Assembly: GCA_043753895.1 (NCBI GenBank)
Contig: JAYUWK010000150.1
Location: forward strand, 7,348-71,347
DNA: 64,000 bases
Reading direction: 5' to 3'
Source: WLMZ01 sp043753895
Lineage (GTDB): Bacteria; Actinomycetota; Acidimicrobiia; Acidimicrobiales; Ilumatobacteraceae
The position numbers and the translations under genes are program-made. The notes under the pieces are model-generated. The model was not told the origin of the DNA. It was given only the letters and a program-made list of their open reading frames with translations, and searched no databases. Positions 26,333-34,310 of the stretch are shown in pieces (the first letter of the stretch is position 1; every line of letters begins with the position of its first letter).

Positions 26333-27190
26333 ATGACCGAGGCTGCCGGCAGCGTGGTCATCGTCGCCGGTGCTGCACTGGTGCATGCCGGCATCGCAGG
26401 TGTGTTGCGCGATCTCGTCGAGCGCACGGATGTCGGCGTATTCAACTCGTGGGCGGCGAAGGGGTTGTTCCCGTGGAACCATCCCGCACATCTCGGCACC
26501 ATCGGCTTGCAGGCCGACGACATCGAACTCTGTGCACTTGCAACATTCGATGACGTCGTGCTGTGCGGAGTCAGCGACGACGAACTGAAGCGAGATGACC
26601 TCACGCATTCCGGCGTGCGTTGGCGCGATGTCGAACCGAGCGACCTCGACCAGCTGGTGCTGCCTGAGCAAATCGGGCTGGCCCCGAGGCCACCCCTGTT
26701 CGACCTCTTGGCATCAGCCTGTGCCCCCATGTACGCCGACGAGTCGTCGCCATGCAGCCCGCCGCGCGCCGCCGCTGATCTGGCCGTCGCGCTACCGCCC
26801 CGCGGGCTGGTGAGCGCTGATGCGGGGCGGAGCGGTTTCTGGCTGGGTCGCACGTTCCCCACTCGCGAACTCGGCAGCATCCTGCTGCCCACGCGGGCCA
26901 TACCGGGGTTCGCTGCGACACAGGCGGCCACGGCGCGACGCACGGGCAGGTTCAGTGTGGCGGTGACAGACCGCGTCGACGACGCCACCGAGTCGGTCAT
27001 GCAACGCGCCACAGACTTGGTCATCGAGGTGTGGTCCGATGATGGCGAAGAGATCGACACTACCGAGCGCATCACCCGTCTCACCCGGGCCAATGCGGCT
27101 GGCGGCGTGCACGTGCTCGGTCTCGCTGTGCGGTTCAGCGATATCGATGTTCTCATCGGGGTCGCCGGTGCGCCACTATGGCATCCATGA
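26333..27190 (+). CDS. Thiamine-diphosphate-enzyme-like protein without its N-terminal domain
   Basis: A 285-residue protein that I read as a shortened acetolactate-synthase-type sequence. VVIVAGAALVHAGI...VGVFNSWAAKGLFPWNHPAHLGTIGLQADD matches the central domain. GLVSADAGRSGFWLGRTFP followed by PGFAATQAATARRTGRFSVAVTD matches the start of the C-terminal cofactor domain. The N-terminal PYR domain with its catalytic Glu is missing, and the GDG cofactor motif reads TDR. It is unlikely to be an ordinary ThDP enzyme; it may be structural or part of a complex. It adjoins EthD-like and GNAT genes in one operon. Confidence 0.55.
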   Translation: MTEAAGSVVIVAGAALVHAGIAGVLRDLVERTDVGVFNSWAAKGLFPWNHPAHLGTIGLQADDIELCALATFDDVVLCGVSDDELKRDDLTHSGVRWRDVEPSDLDQLVLPEQIGLAPRPPLFDLLASACAPMYADESSPCSPPRAAADLAVALPPRGLVSADAGRSGFWLGRTFPTRELGSILLPTRAIPGFAATQAATARRTGRFSVAVTDRVDDATESVMQRATDLVIEVWSDDGEEIDTTERITRLTRANAAGGVHVLGLAVRFSDIDVLIGVAGAPLWHP

Positions 27191-27798
27191 ACTTCAGCGA
27201 TACGCCGGTCCTGCGCGGTCAACACGTTCAGCTCGAGCTCCTGTCGCTCGACCATGTCCATCAGTTGGTGCTGGCGGCGAATGAAGACCGCAGCACCTAT
27301 GGCTGGACGCCCGTGCCGGAAACCGTGGCGAACATGCGTCATTACGTCGCCGGCTTGCTCAACGATGCCGAGGCTGGTCGGGTCATTCCATTCGCGCAAC
27401 GCAGGCTCAGCGACCAGCGCATCGTCGGGTGCACGCGTTATCTCGAAATTCGCCGCTGGCGCGGCGGTCCGGACCCTGATGAGATCGAGGTCGGCGGCAC
27501 GTGGCTCGCGGCGTCAGCCCAGCGCACGGCGGTCAACACCGAAGCCAAGCTGCTCTTGTTCACCCACGCATTCGAGGTGTGGGAGGTGGTGCGCCTCGCT
27601 CTCTTCACCGACGCCCGCAACACCCAGAGCCGCGATGCAATCCTGCGATCCGGCGCGAAGTTCGAGGGCATCCTGCGCAGCCACCGCGGCTCGTATGCAC
27701 CTGACGAGATCGGCACACCCCGAGACACGGCTGCGCACTCGATCATCGCCAGTGAATGGCCCGCCGTGAAGGCCGCTCTGCACGCCCGACTCCTGTAG
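27178..27798 (+). CDS. GNAT family N-acetyltransferase (RimJ/RimL type)
   Basis: A 206-residue acetyltransferase: LRGQHVQLELLSLDHVHQLVLAANED at the start, then GTWLAASAQRTAVNTEAKLLLFTHAFE, and ARNTQSRDAILRSGAKFEGILRSHR, the RimJ/L acetyl-CoA-binding pattern. It overlaps the preceding gene by 13 bp. It transfers an acetyl group to an amine or protein N-terminus; the target is unknown. It ends 15 bp from a convergent gene. Confidence 0.85.
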   Translation: MASMNFSDTPVLRGQHVQLELLSLDHVHQLVLAANEDRSTYGWTPVPETVANMRHYVAGLLNDAEAGRVIPFAQRRLSDQRIVGCTRYLEIRRWRGGPDPDEIEVGGTWLAASAQRTAVNTEAKLLLFTHAFEVWEVVRLALFTDARNTQSRDAILRSGAKFEGILRSHRGSYAPDEIGTPRDTAAHSIIASEWPAVKAALHARLL

Positions 27799-27813
27799 GG
27801 CCTCGCCGCGCCG

Positions 27814-28434
27814 TCAGGACCAGGCTGCGACAATCTGATCGGATGTTGAGATCGTGGCCACCATGGCCAGGGTGTTGCTCAACATCGCCTGGCCGTACTG
27901 GGTCGGCATTCCCGCAACGCAGTCTCTGGCAACCACCACGTGGTACCCGAGGTTCACAGCCTCGATCACCGTGCCGGGAATACCGAGGTTCAACGAGACA
28001 CCCGACACCACCACCGTAGTGACGCCGCGCGAACGCAGCAGTTCATCGAGATCCGTACCGGTGAACGGGGAGAAGCCATGGTGCCGATCGGAGATGAGAT
28101 CGCCGGGCTTGCGCCCCAACTCGGGCAGCACATCAGTGGCGGCCGTACCCATGAGCAGATGTTCCGGACGGCGCGCCAACATGTTGATCAGTGGAGCGTT
28201 CAACGGCGTGCCGGCACGGTCGGCAAGCAGGCTGAACGTGCAGTGGACCACCGCCACGCCACGGGCGCGCGCTGCGTGCAACAACACGCCAGTCAACGTT
28301 GCGACGTCGGCGTCGGCCACCGCGTCCGCGATCACGGGCATCGTGGCCAGATCACCGCAAACGCCACGCTGCATTTCCATGGTGATGACAGCCGTGGATG
28401 CGTGGGCGACAAGGTCGGCGAGGGTCTGGGCCAT
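27814..28434 (-). CDS. Isochorismatase-fold protein lacking the catalytic cysteine
   Basis: A 206-residue isochorismatase/cysteine-hydrolase fold: VITMEMQRG near residue 17, VHCTF and GVTTVVVSGVSLNLGIPGTVIEAVNLGYHVVVARDCVAG. In active members the nucleophile Cys sits in a GVATDVCV-like motif; here the aligned position is Gly (SLNLGI). The first Asp is replaced by Glu, and a Lys equivalent is unclear (SDRHHGFSPF). It may be a pseudo-enzyme or use another mechanism. It lies alone between two plus-strand operons. Confidence 0.75.
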   Translation of the reverse strand: MAQTLADLVAHASTAVITMEMQRGVCGDLATMPVIADAVADADVATLTGVLLHAARARGVAVVHCTFSLLADRAGTPLNAPLINMLARRPEHLLMGTAATDVLPELGRKPGDLISDRHHGFSPFTGTDLDELLRSRGVTTVVVSGVSLNLGIPGTVIEAVNLGYHVVVARDCVAGMPTQYGQAMLSNTLAMVATISTSDQIVAAWS

Positions 28435-28520
28435 GGCGGAACTGTAGACGCCTCGTTTGAGTGGAGGACCAACGCCCGCCTCCCGTCAGGGGTACTCGCC
28501 TGAGCAGTATCTTGCAGACC

Positions 28521-28543
28521 GCATCTGACGATGTGTCAGAAAC
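28521..28543. promoter_or_regulatory. Operator site S4
   Basis: Half-sites GCATCTGAC and GTCAGAAAC around spacer GATGT. It lies 56 bp upstream of the 28600 gene, at the head of the EthD-like/epimerase/luciferase-like operon. Confidence 0.8.
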
Positions 28544-28599
28544 TCGCTACTCTGTGAAGCCTCGCGGCGCGAACGTCGACAGCGAGAAGGGGAAGTTCC

Positions 28600-29397
28600 G
28601 TGGCACGCGATTACGTCATCAAGCTCGGCACGATGCTGTTCACCATGGTCGAGCCCCACAAGGGGCACGAGGTCGAGTACAACCGTTGGTACGAGCGTGA
28701 CCATTTCTACGGCGGCGTGCTCACCGGCGCGTGGAGCTTTGCCGGCGATCGCTTCGTGGCCACGAAGGCCATGAAGAATCTTCGCTACCCGGTCGAGACG
28801 GTGATGACCCCCGACCCGATGACAGGCTCCTACCTTGCGCTGTACTGGGTGCTCGACGGCCACCACGACGAGTGGAATCGCTGGAGCGTCGACACCGTGA
28901 AAATGCTGCACGCCACCGGGCGCATGTTCCCCGAGCGCACCCACATCCACACTCTGCTCTACGACTACGGGTGGTCGATCCAGAACGAGCAGTGGGGTAC
29001 GCCTGCCGAATTGGCACTCGACCGCAACTACGCCGGACTCGTCGTGAACGTGGGCGAACTCGCCGAGGGCGCCACCCACGCCGACATCGAGTCGTGGACC
29101 CGCGAGACCTGGGCACCATCGGCGATGGCGACGCCTTGGGGCCCGGACCTGATCCTGAACTCCACACCGTTGCCGCTGCTCGACGACGCACCACCCGATG
29201 TGCCGCGCACCGCGAACGCCGATCGCCGCTTCGTGCAACTGCACTTCCTCGACCACACACCCGATCACGGCTGGGCCGATGGCTACGCAAAGTTCGGTGA
29301 CCAACTGAACGCAAGCGGTTTGGCAACTCATCTGTGGACATCACCGTTCATCCAGACCGTGTTCGGAACCGACACCTACACCGACCAACTCTGGTAG
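28600..29397 (+). CDS. Conserved protein of dimeric alpha/beta-barrel type
   Basis: A 265-residue protein with no named domain that I recognise securely. HEVEYNRWYERDHFYGGVLTGAWSFAGDRFVA near the start resembles EthD/ferredoxin-like barrels, and a second, weaker copy of the fold may occupy residues 145-260 (YAGLVVNVGE; RFVQLHFLDHTPDHGWADGYAKF). Trp, His and Tyr residues are abundant. The GTG start at 28600 has GAAGGGGA about 8 bp upstream. It is the first gene after operator S4 and is followed by an epimerase 10 bp on, so it belongs to the catabolic regulon; function unknown. Confidence 0.8.
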   Translation: MARDYVIKLGTMLFTMVEPHKGHEVEYNRWYERDHFYGGVLTGAWSFAGDRFVATKAMKNLRYPVETVMTPDPMTGSYLALYWVLDGHHDEWNRWSVDTVKMLHATGRMFPERTHIHTLLYDYGWSIQNEQWGTPAELALDRNYAGLVVNVGELAEGATHADIESWTRETWAPSAMATPWGPDLILNSTPLPLLDDAPPDVPRTANADRRFVQLHFLDHTPDHGWADGYAKFGDQLNASGLATHLWTSPFIQTVFGTDTYTDQLW

Positions 29398-29407
29398 AGG
29401 ACACCCC

Positions 29408-30343
29408 ATGACAGATCCACTTCACACCCTGCCCCAGATCACCGGCAAGCGGGTGCTCGTCACGGGTGTCACCGGTTGGGTCGCGGGCCCCGTGGCCACA
29501 GCGCTGGCGGCCAACGGCAACACCGTGTTCGGTGCCGCGCGTTTTCGTGATGCCGCCCAGCGCGAGCCGCTCGAGTCGCAGGGAGTGCAGACCATCAGCA
29601 TCGACCTGCAGAAGGCTCGCTTCGACGAGGTGCCCGACAACATCGATGTCGTGCTCAACTTTGCCGTTGCCAAGGTGAACGACTTCGAGGTCGCCTTCGC
29701 CGCGAACGCGGAAGGTCCAGCAGCACTGATGGAGTTGTGTCAGCCGGAGATGTTTCTGCACTGTTCATCTACTGCCGTCTATGCCCCAGATGACCACAAG
29801 CCGCGACTCGAGTCCGATGCACTCGGCGACAGTCATCGGCCGATGCCGGGCATGCCCACCTACAGCATCTCCAAGATTGCCGCCGAAGTGTTGGTGAAGT
29901 ACACGGCGAAGCGCCTGGGAATCCCCTGCGTGATCGCTCGGCTCAACGTGCCATACGGCGACGGCTACGGCTGGATGATGTTCCACCTGATGATGATGGA
30001 GCGGGGCATCCCGGTGCCCGTGCATATGAACCAGCCAACCACGTACACGCCCATCCACTCCGACGACATCGTTCGCTCTCTTCCGTATCTGTTGTCGCTC
30101 GCATCGGTGCCTACCTCCATTGTGAACTGGGGCGGCGAGGACGTTGCGGGCATCGAGGACTGGTGCACCGAGATGGGCCGGCTCACGGGTCTCACGCCCG
30201 AGTTCGCGCCGACCGAAGCAACGATCGCGGCCATCATCCCAGATCTCACCAAGCTGCACTCCACCGGCTTTCGGAGCGATGTGAACTGGCGCGAAGGTCT
30301 TCGTCGACAGATCGCCAACACTCGCCCCGACCTGCTCAAGTAA
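29408..30343 (+). CDS. NAD-dependent epimerase/dehydratase family protein (extended SDR)
   Basis: A 311-residue extended SDR: VLVTGVTGWVAGPVATALA cofactor loop near residue 17, CSSTAVYAP with the catalytic Ser/Thr, and TYSISKIAAE with the Tyr and Lys near residue 150. These features also fit 3beta-hydroxysteroid dehydrogenase-type enzymes. The terminal part (YTPIHSDDIVRSLPYLLSLA) is typical of NAD-dependent epimerases. It is second in the S4 operon, between a barrel protein and a luciferase-like oxidoreductase. A redox step on a steroid hydroxyl is plausible. Confidence 0.85.
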   Translation: MTDPLHTLPQITGKRVLVTGVTGWVAGPVATALAANGNTVFGAARFRDAAQREPLESQGVQTISIDLQKARFDEVPDNIDVVLNFAVAKVNDFEVAFAANAEGPAALMELCQPEMFLHCSSTAVYAPDDHKPRLESDALGDSHRPMPGMPTYSISKIAAEVLVKYTAKRLGIPCVIARLNVPYGDGYGWMMFHLMMMERGIPVPVHMNQPTTYTPIHSDDIVRSLPYLLSLASVPTSIVNWGGEDVAGIEDWCTEMGRLTGLTPEFAPTEATIAAIIPDLTKLHSTGFRSDVNWREGLRRQIANTRPDLLK

Positions 30344-30354
30344 CGAGCACCCGC

Positions 30355-31194
30355 GTGCGCATCGGGCTCACGGTCTTCCTGACTGACCGCACCATCGATC
30401 CGGTCACGCTCGCACGCGAAGCCGAATCTCGCGGTTTTGATTCGCTCTACTTTCCCGAGCACACGCACATCCCCGTCAGCCGCGTCACAGCGCCGCCCAC
30501 GGGCGACGAAGAATTGAACGATGAGTACAAACGCACACTCGATCCGTTGATTGCCATCGGTGCAGCCGCGGCCGTGACGACTCGACTGCACCTCGGTACA
30601 GGGGTGTCGCTGGTCGCCCAACATGATCCCATCGTGATGGCCAAGCAACTCGCGACGCTTGACCTCATCTCGAACGGACGGATCACCCTCGGCGTGGGCT
30701 TCGGTTGGAATCAGGACGAGATGACCCACCACGGCGTGGCCTACGCAACCCGCCGAGAGCAGGCCCGAGAACACGTGCTCGCGATGATCGAACTCTGGTC
30801 ACACGATGAGGCGTCCTTCGCTGGCGAGTACGTCTCGTTCGGCCCGTCGTGGAGTTGGCCCAAGCCAGCACAGCAACCACGGTTGCGCACGTTGGTCGGA
30901 GGCGGGGCCGGCCCGAAGTTGTTCGCCCATATCTGCGAGTACGCAGACGGTTGGTTCCCGATCGGCGGTGCGGGTGTGCGTGACGCCCTTCCGGCCCTGC
31001 ACACTGCGTGGGACGCTGCGGGTCGCGCGGGATCACCCGAGGTGGTGCCGTTCGGCGTGGTCGCCGACGCCGGCAAGCTCGACTACTACAAGACCCTTGG
31101 ATGCAGTGAGGTGGTCCTGCGCGTTCTTGGTGCCGACCGTGACACCACGCTGTTCCAGCTCGACGCGCTCGCGGCGATGATCTCCGCCGAATAG
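30355..31194 (+). CDS. Luciferase-like F420-type oxidoreductase
   Basis: A 279-residue luciferase-family protein: FDSLYFPEHTHIPVSR near residue 24, RLHLGTGVSLVAQHDPIVMAKQLATLD, and LGVGFGWNQDEMTHHGV near residue 115, a pattern common in probable F420-dependent oxidoreductases. GTG 30355 is chosen to match the family N-terminus (RIGLTVFLTD); the open frame extends upstream into the epimerase gene. Third gene of the S4 operon, 11 bp after the epimerase. Substrate unknown. Confidence 0.85.
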   Translation: MRIGLTVFLTDRTIDPVTLAREAESRGFDSLYFPEHTHIPVSRVTAPPTGDEELNDEYKRTLDPLIAIGAAAAVTTRLHLGTGVSLVAQHDPIVMAKQLATLDLISNGRITLGVGFGWNQDEMTHHGVAYATRREQAREHVLAMIELWSHDEASFAGEYVSFGPSWSWPKPAQQPRLRTLVGGGAGPKLFAHICEYADGWFPIGGAGVRDALPALHTAWDAAGRAGSPEVVPFGVVADAGKLDYYKTLGCSEVVLRVLGADRDTTLFQLDALAAMISAE

Positions 31195-31242
31195 CAACTC
31201 GTCAACTCACCAGCCACTACGGTCGAAGGCGGGGGTAGCTGG

Positions 31243-33699
31243 GTGAGCGAATTTCGATACATACCCGCGCTTGACGGGCTGCGCGCACTCGCGGTACTCG
31301 CGGTGCTCGCCTTCCATGCCCAGCTGTCGTTCGCCCAAGGCGGCTTCTTGGGTGTGTCGGTGTTCTTCACCCTGTCTGGGTATCTGATCACGTCATTGCT
31401 GATTAACGAGCACGCCTCGACGGGCACCATTTCCCTGCGGTCTTTCTACGGAAAGCGTTTGCGCCGTCTCATCCCGGGTTCGTACGCATGTGTCGCGTTG
31501 GTGATCGCCCTCGGGGTGCTGTGGAGCACCTACCAACGCGAGCACCTCGCTGGCGACGTGACTGCGGCGCTCGCCAACGTGTCGAACTGGAGGTTCGCGC
31601 TCGCCTCGCGCTCGTACAGCGATCTGTTCCTCGCATCGCCGAGCCCACTTGCCCACTTCTGGTCGCTGGCCATCGAGGAACAGTGCTACGTCGTCATTCC
31701 CGTTGTGGTAGTCGTGTCGCTGCGGCGGGGTCGACGAACCCTGTTGATCGTCACCATCGGCCTGCTTGCAGCCTCGTTCGCAGCGATGCTGGCGACATCC
31801 GATTTCGACATCGCCTACAACGGCACCCACACACGCGCTGCTGAGTTACTCGCTGGCGTCCTGCTCGCTCAAGTCACGATCCGCCGAGTATCGCCATCCC
31901 GAGCACTTGGCGCGGCCGGGGCAGCGGCACTCGTCGCACTGACCGCGCTCGTTGCGACAACTGCGGTGACAGATCGTTGGCTGTACCGGGGCGGATTGCT
32001 CGCTGTAGCCGCACTCTCGGTCACCGTGATCGCCACGCTGGCACGTGGTGGGGGGCTCGCCCGCGTCCTGGCGTGGTCGCCGCTCGTGGCGATCGGCAAA
32101 GTGAGCTATGGGCTGTACCTCGTGCACTGGCCGGTTTTTCTCGTGCTCTCCCCCGAGCGCATGCATATGCACGGCGTCGCGCTGGCTGGTGTGCGGACCA
32201 CGGTCAGCATCGCCATCGCGACGCTGTCGTACCTCCAACTGGAGATCCCCATTCGACGACGGCATCTGCTCGTCTCGCCGCGCGTGGCACTGGGCGCAAT
32301 GGGTATCGCCCTGCCGGCCCTGCTCGTCGCAGCCTTGCTCGCTGTTCCCGCGGCCCGGTACACACCCACCCAACAGCTCCTCGCCAAGGGTGCCTCGGGG
32401 CTGGTGGACTTCGGCGACCCTCCAGCATCACAACCAGCGCCCAACACGAAAGTGGCGGTGATACACCCCGCACCTTCGCGCGTGCTCGTGCTGGGCAGCG
32501 ACAACAGTCCGGTGGGGCTGCTCTCCTTGATGGGATACGACGTCCTCGACGGTGTACAGCCCGGATGTCCCATCGCCAATGCGGCCGAGGCGCGCCTGTC
32601 CGACGGGACCATCATCTCGACATCAGCATGCGAGTCCATACGAGACCGCTGGCCACGTCTGGTCGCTCAAGATCATCCGAATCTGGTAATCGTCTCCACC
32701 GGTTCTTTGGACCGTGCTCTCAGCCGCCGCGAGTCCGATGTCGGATTCCCGAACTCGGCCCAGCTCGGTGAGCTCGACGAGCTCGTTCGTAGAACCGATG
32801 CCGCGTATGCCGATCTGGACTGGGTGGTCGGCCAGATCGAAGCGACGGGCGTGCCTCTCGTTGTCGCGGATCACCCCGATCCCGTCACCGGTGGGGCCGA
32901 TCTCGAGCACGCCTACTTGGAACGGTTGCGTATGAGTCACCCCGGGATCGGCGGTTTCACGTCGATGGACCAAGACCTCATCACCACAGTGAACAATGTG
33001 CTCGGCGCTCCCCGAGGCATCGACGAGCGTCTGAACGTGCTCGTGATCGGTGACTCCACGTCGTTCAATCTCGCCCAGGCGCTCAGCGACGCGGCGCCCG
33101 ACCGGCTGCACGTCATCTGGGCGGGCGAGAACGGCTGCCCGTTCGTTCGGGTGGAGCAAATACGCGCGAGGTCGAGCGACCCTTGGACTCCCAGTAGATG
33201 CACGCCCTTCGATTTGAAGGTGACACCACTCTTGGATTCGCTGCACCCCCAGGTCGTACTCCTCGTCGCGAGCCTCTTCGAGTTGACTGAACAGCAGTAT
33301 CCGGGCGACCCCACAGGTCACGCCCCCGGCGATCCGCAATACATTGCTTTCCACGATTCTGAGATGGCCGCGTTCGTATCGATTCTGCAAGCCCACGCGG
33401 TGCCGCTGCTCGTCGCGGATTCCCCCCGCATCCGGGCGGGTATGGCAACGCCCGAGCAGGCAGACCCTCGGCGCACCGTTGCCTGGAACGCGCAGATTCA
33501 CAGGTGGGACGACAGCTCGCCGTATATATCGACATTCTCCTATGCGGGGCCGATCCAGACGGCCGAAGCGGCCCAGGGCTCCATTCGACACGATGGGGTG
33601 CATCCCGAGATTGCGCCATTGACCGACCTTGCTCGTACTGTGCTCGTTGACCAACTCATTGCTCAGACAACCGACATGCGAGCGACGCTCGGCCTCTGA
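31243..33699 (+). CDS. Acyltransferase-3 membrane protein fused to an SGNH domain (OafA-like)
   Basis: An 818-residue protein. Residues 1-370 form the acyltransferase-3 domain with about ten membrane helices; ALDGLRALAVLAVLAFHA contains the conserved Arg and His near residues 10-22, followed by GFLGVSVFFTLSGYLIT. Residues about 430-818 are an extracytoplasmic SGNH-type esterase domain, with GDSTS near 602 and DGVHPE near 784. Such proteins O-acetylate cell-envelope sugars or lipids. The GTG start follows GGGGG. Its job is probably envelope modification, not steroid catabolism. A second, truncated homologue lies at 62421-64000. Confidence 0.9.
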   Translation: MSEFRYIPALDGLRALAVLAVLAFHAQLSFAQGGFLGVSVFFTLSGYLITSLLINEHASTGTISLRSFYGKRLRRLIPGSYACVALVIALGVLWSTYQREHLAGDVTAALANVSNWRFALASRSYSDLFLASPSPLAHFWSLAIEEQCYVVIPVVVVVSLRRGRRTLLIVTIGLLAASFAAMLATSDFDIAYNGTHTRAAELLAGVLLAQVTIRRVSPSRALGAAGAAALVALTALVATTAVTDRWLYRGGLLAVAALSVTVIATLARGGGLARVLAWSPLVAIGKVSYGLYLVHWPVFLVLSPERMHMHGVALAGVRTTVSIAIATLSYLQLEIPIRRRHLLVSPRVALGAMGIALPALLVAALLAVPAARYTPTQQLLAKGASGLVDFGDPPASQPAPNTKVAVIHPAPSRVLVLGSDNSPVGLLSLMGYDVLDGVQPGCPIANAAEARLSDGTIISTSACESIRDRWPRLVAQDHPNLVIVSTGSLDRALSRRESDVGFPNSAQLGELDELVRRTDAAYADLDWVVGQIEATGVPLVVADHPDPVTGGADLEHAYLERLRMSHPGIGGFTSMDQDLITTVNNVLGAPRGIDERLNVLVIGDSTSFNLAQALSDAAPDRLHVIWAGENGCPFVRVEQIRARSSDPWTPSRCTPFDLKVTPLLDSLHPQVVLLVASLFELTEQQYPGDPTGHAPGDPQYIAFHDSEMAAFVSILQAHAVPLLVADSPRIRAGMATPEQADPRRTVAWNAQIHRWDDSSPYISTFSYAGPIQTAEAAQGSIRHDGVHPEIAPLTDLARTVLVDQLIAQTTDMRATLGL

Positions 33700-33739
33700 A
33701 CCGCACACGGGGCGTCGCCAATAGTGCAGACTGTGCCGC

Positions 33740-33979
33740 ATGGGCTATGTCGTACAAGTAGTGGTGGCGCTGCGCAAGCCGCCGAGCGAGGCGCTGATGA
33801 CCGCACTCGATCATCAATTCGGTGAGGCCAGCCATCAACACGGCACCACGACAGTCGAGTTGTCCGAGCACGTCTCCGTGTCCGATGAAGCCGATGCCGT
33901 GGCGTTCGTTCGGGGCCTTGTCCTCGATGCCATCCCGGAGGGATCCAAGATCGCCGAGATCACGTCGTCCCCCGACTGA
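33740..33979 (+). CDS. Small hypothetical protein
   Basis: A 79-residue acidic protein, MGYVVQVVVALRKPPSEAL at the start and VAFVRGLVLDAIPEGSKIAEI near the end, with an alternating strand/helix pattern like a small alpha/beta fold. No family recognised. Codon use resembles the neighbours. It lies 40 bp after the acyltransferase gene and converges on the SNF2 operon. Confidence 0.55.
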   Translation: MGYVVQVVVALRKPPSEALMTALDHQFGEASHQHGTTTVELSEHVSVSDEADAVAFVRGLVLDAIPEGSKIAEITSSPD

Positions 33980-34025
33980 TCGGATTCACTCGCAGCGCTG
34001 CCTGATTCGGGCGCCGTGAGGAGCC

Positions 34026-34310
34026 TCAGTCGTCAGCAGGATCCACCAGAAGGTCGACGCTCAGTGCGAGCGCGGCTGCGAGTGCTGCTGCGCGCTCAAT
34101 GATGACAGTGAATGTGTAGGCAACACTTGAGCCATCGAGCATCGGTGGATCACCCAACGAACGAACGAGGGCACCCGGTTCGTCGGCGATGTTGATCGGC
34201 TCGATCTCGGGCAGCGGTCCCGGGTTTCGCCAGACATCGGCTGCGGCAGGCCGCCGCCCCTGAGGGCGGCGGCGTTGGTTGTTGTTGCGATTGCGTTGTG
34301 GTGCGTTCAT
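34026..34310 (-). CDS. Small basic-N-terminus protein coupled to the SNF2 helicase
   Basis: A 94-residue protein. Residues 1-25 are Asn/Arg/Gln-rich and basic (RNRNNNQRRRPQGRRP); the rest holds a hydrophobic helix (VIIERAAALAAALALSVDLLV). No family recognised. The start overlaps the helicase stop by four bases (ATGA), so it is probably made together with the helicase. The basic tail suggests nucleic-acid contact (inference). Confidence 0.65.
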   Translation of the reverse strand: MNAPQRNRNNNQRRRPQGRRPAAADVWRNPGPLPEIEPINIADEPGALVRSLGDPPMLDGSSVAYTFTVIIERAAALAAALALSVDLLVDPADD

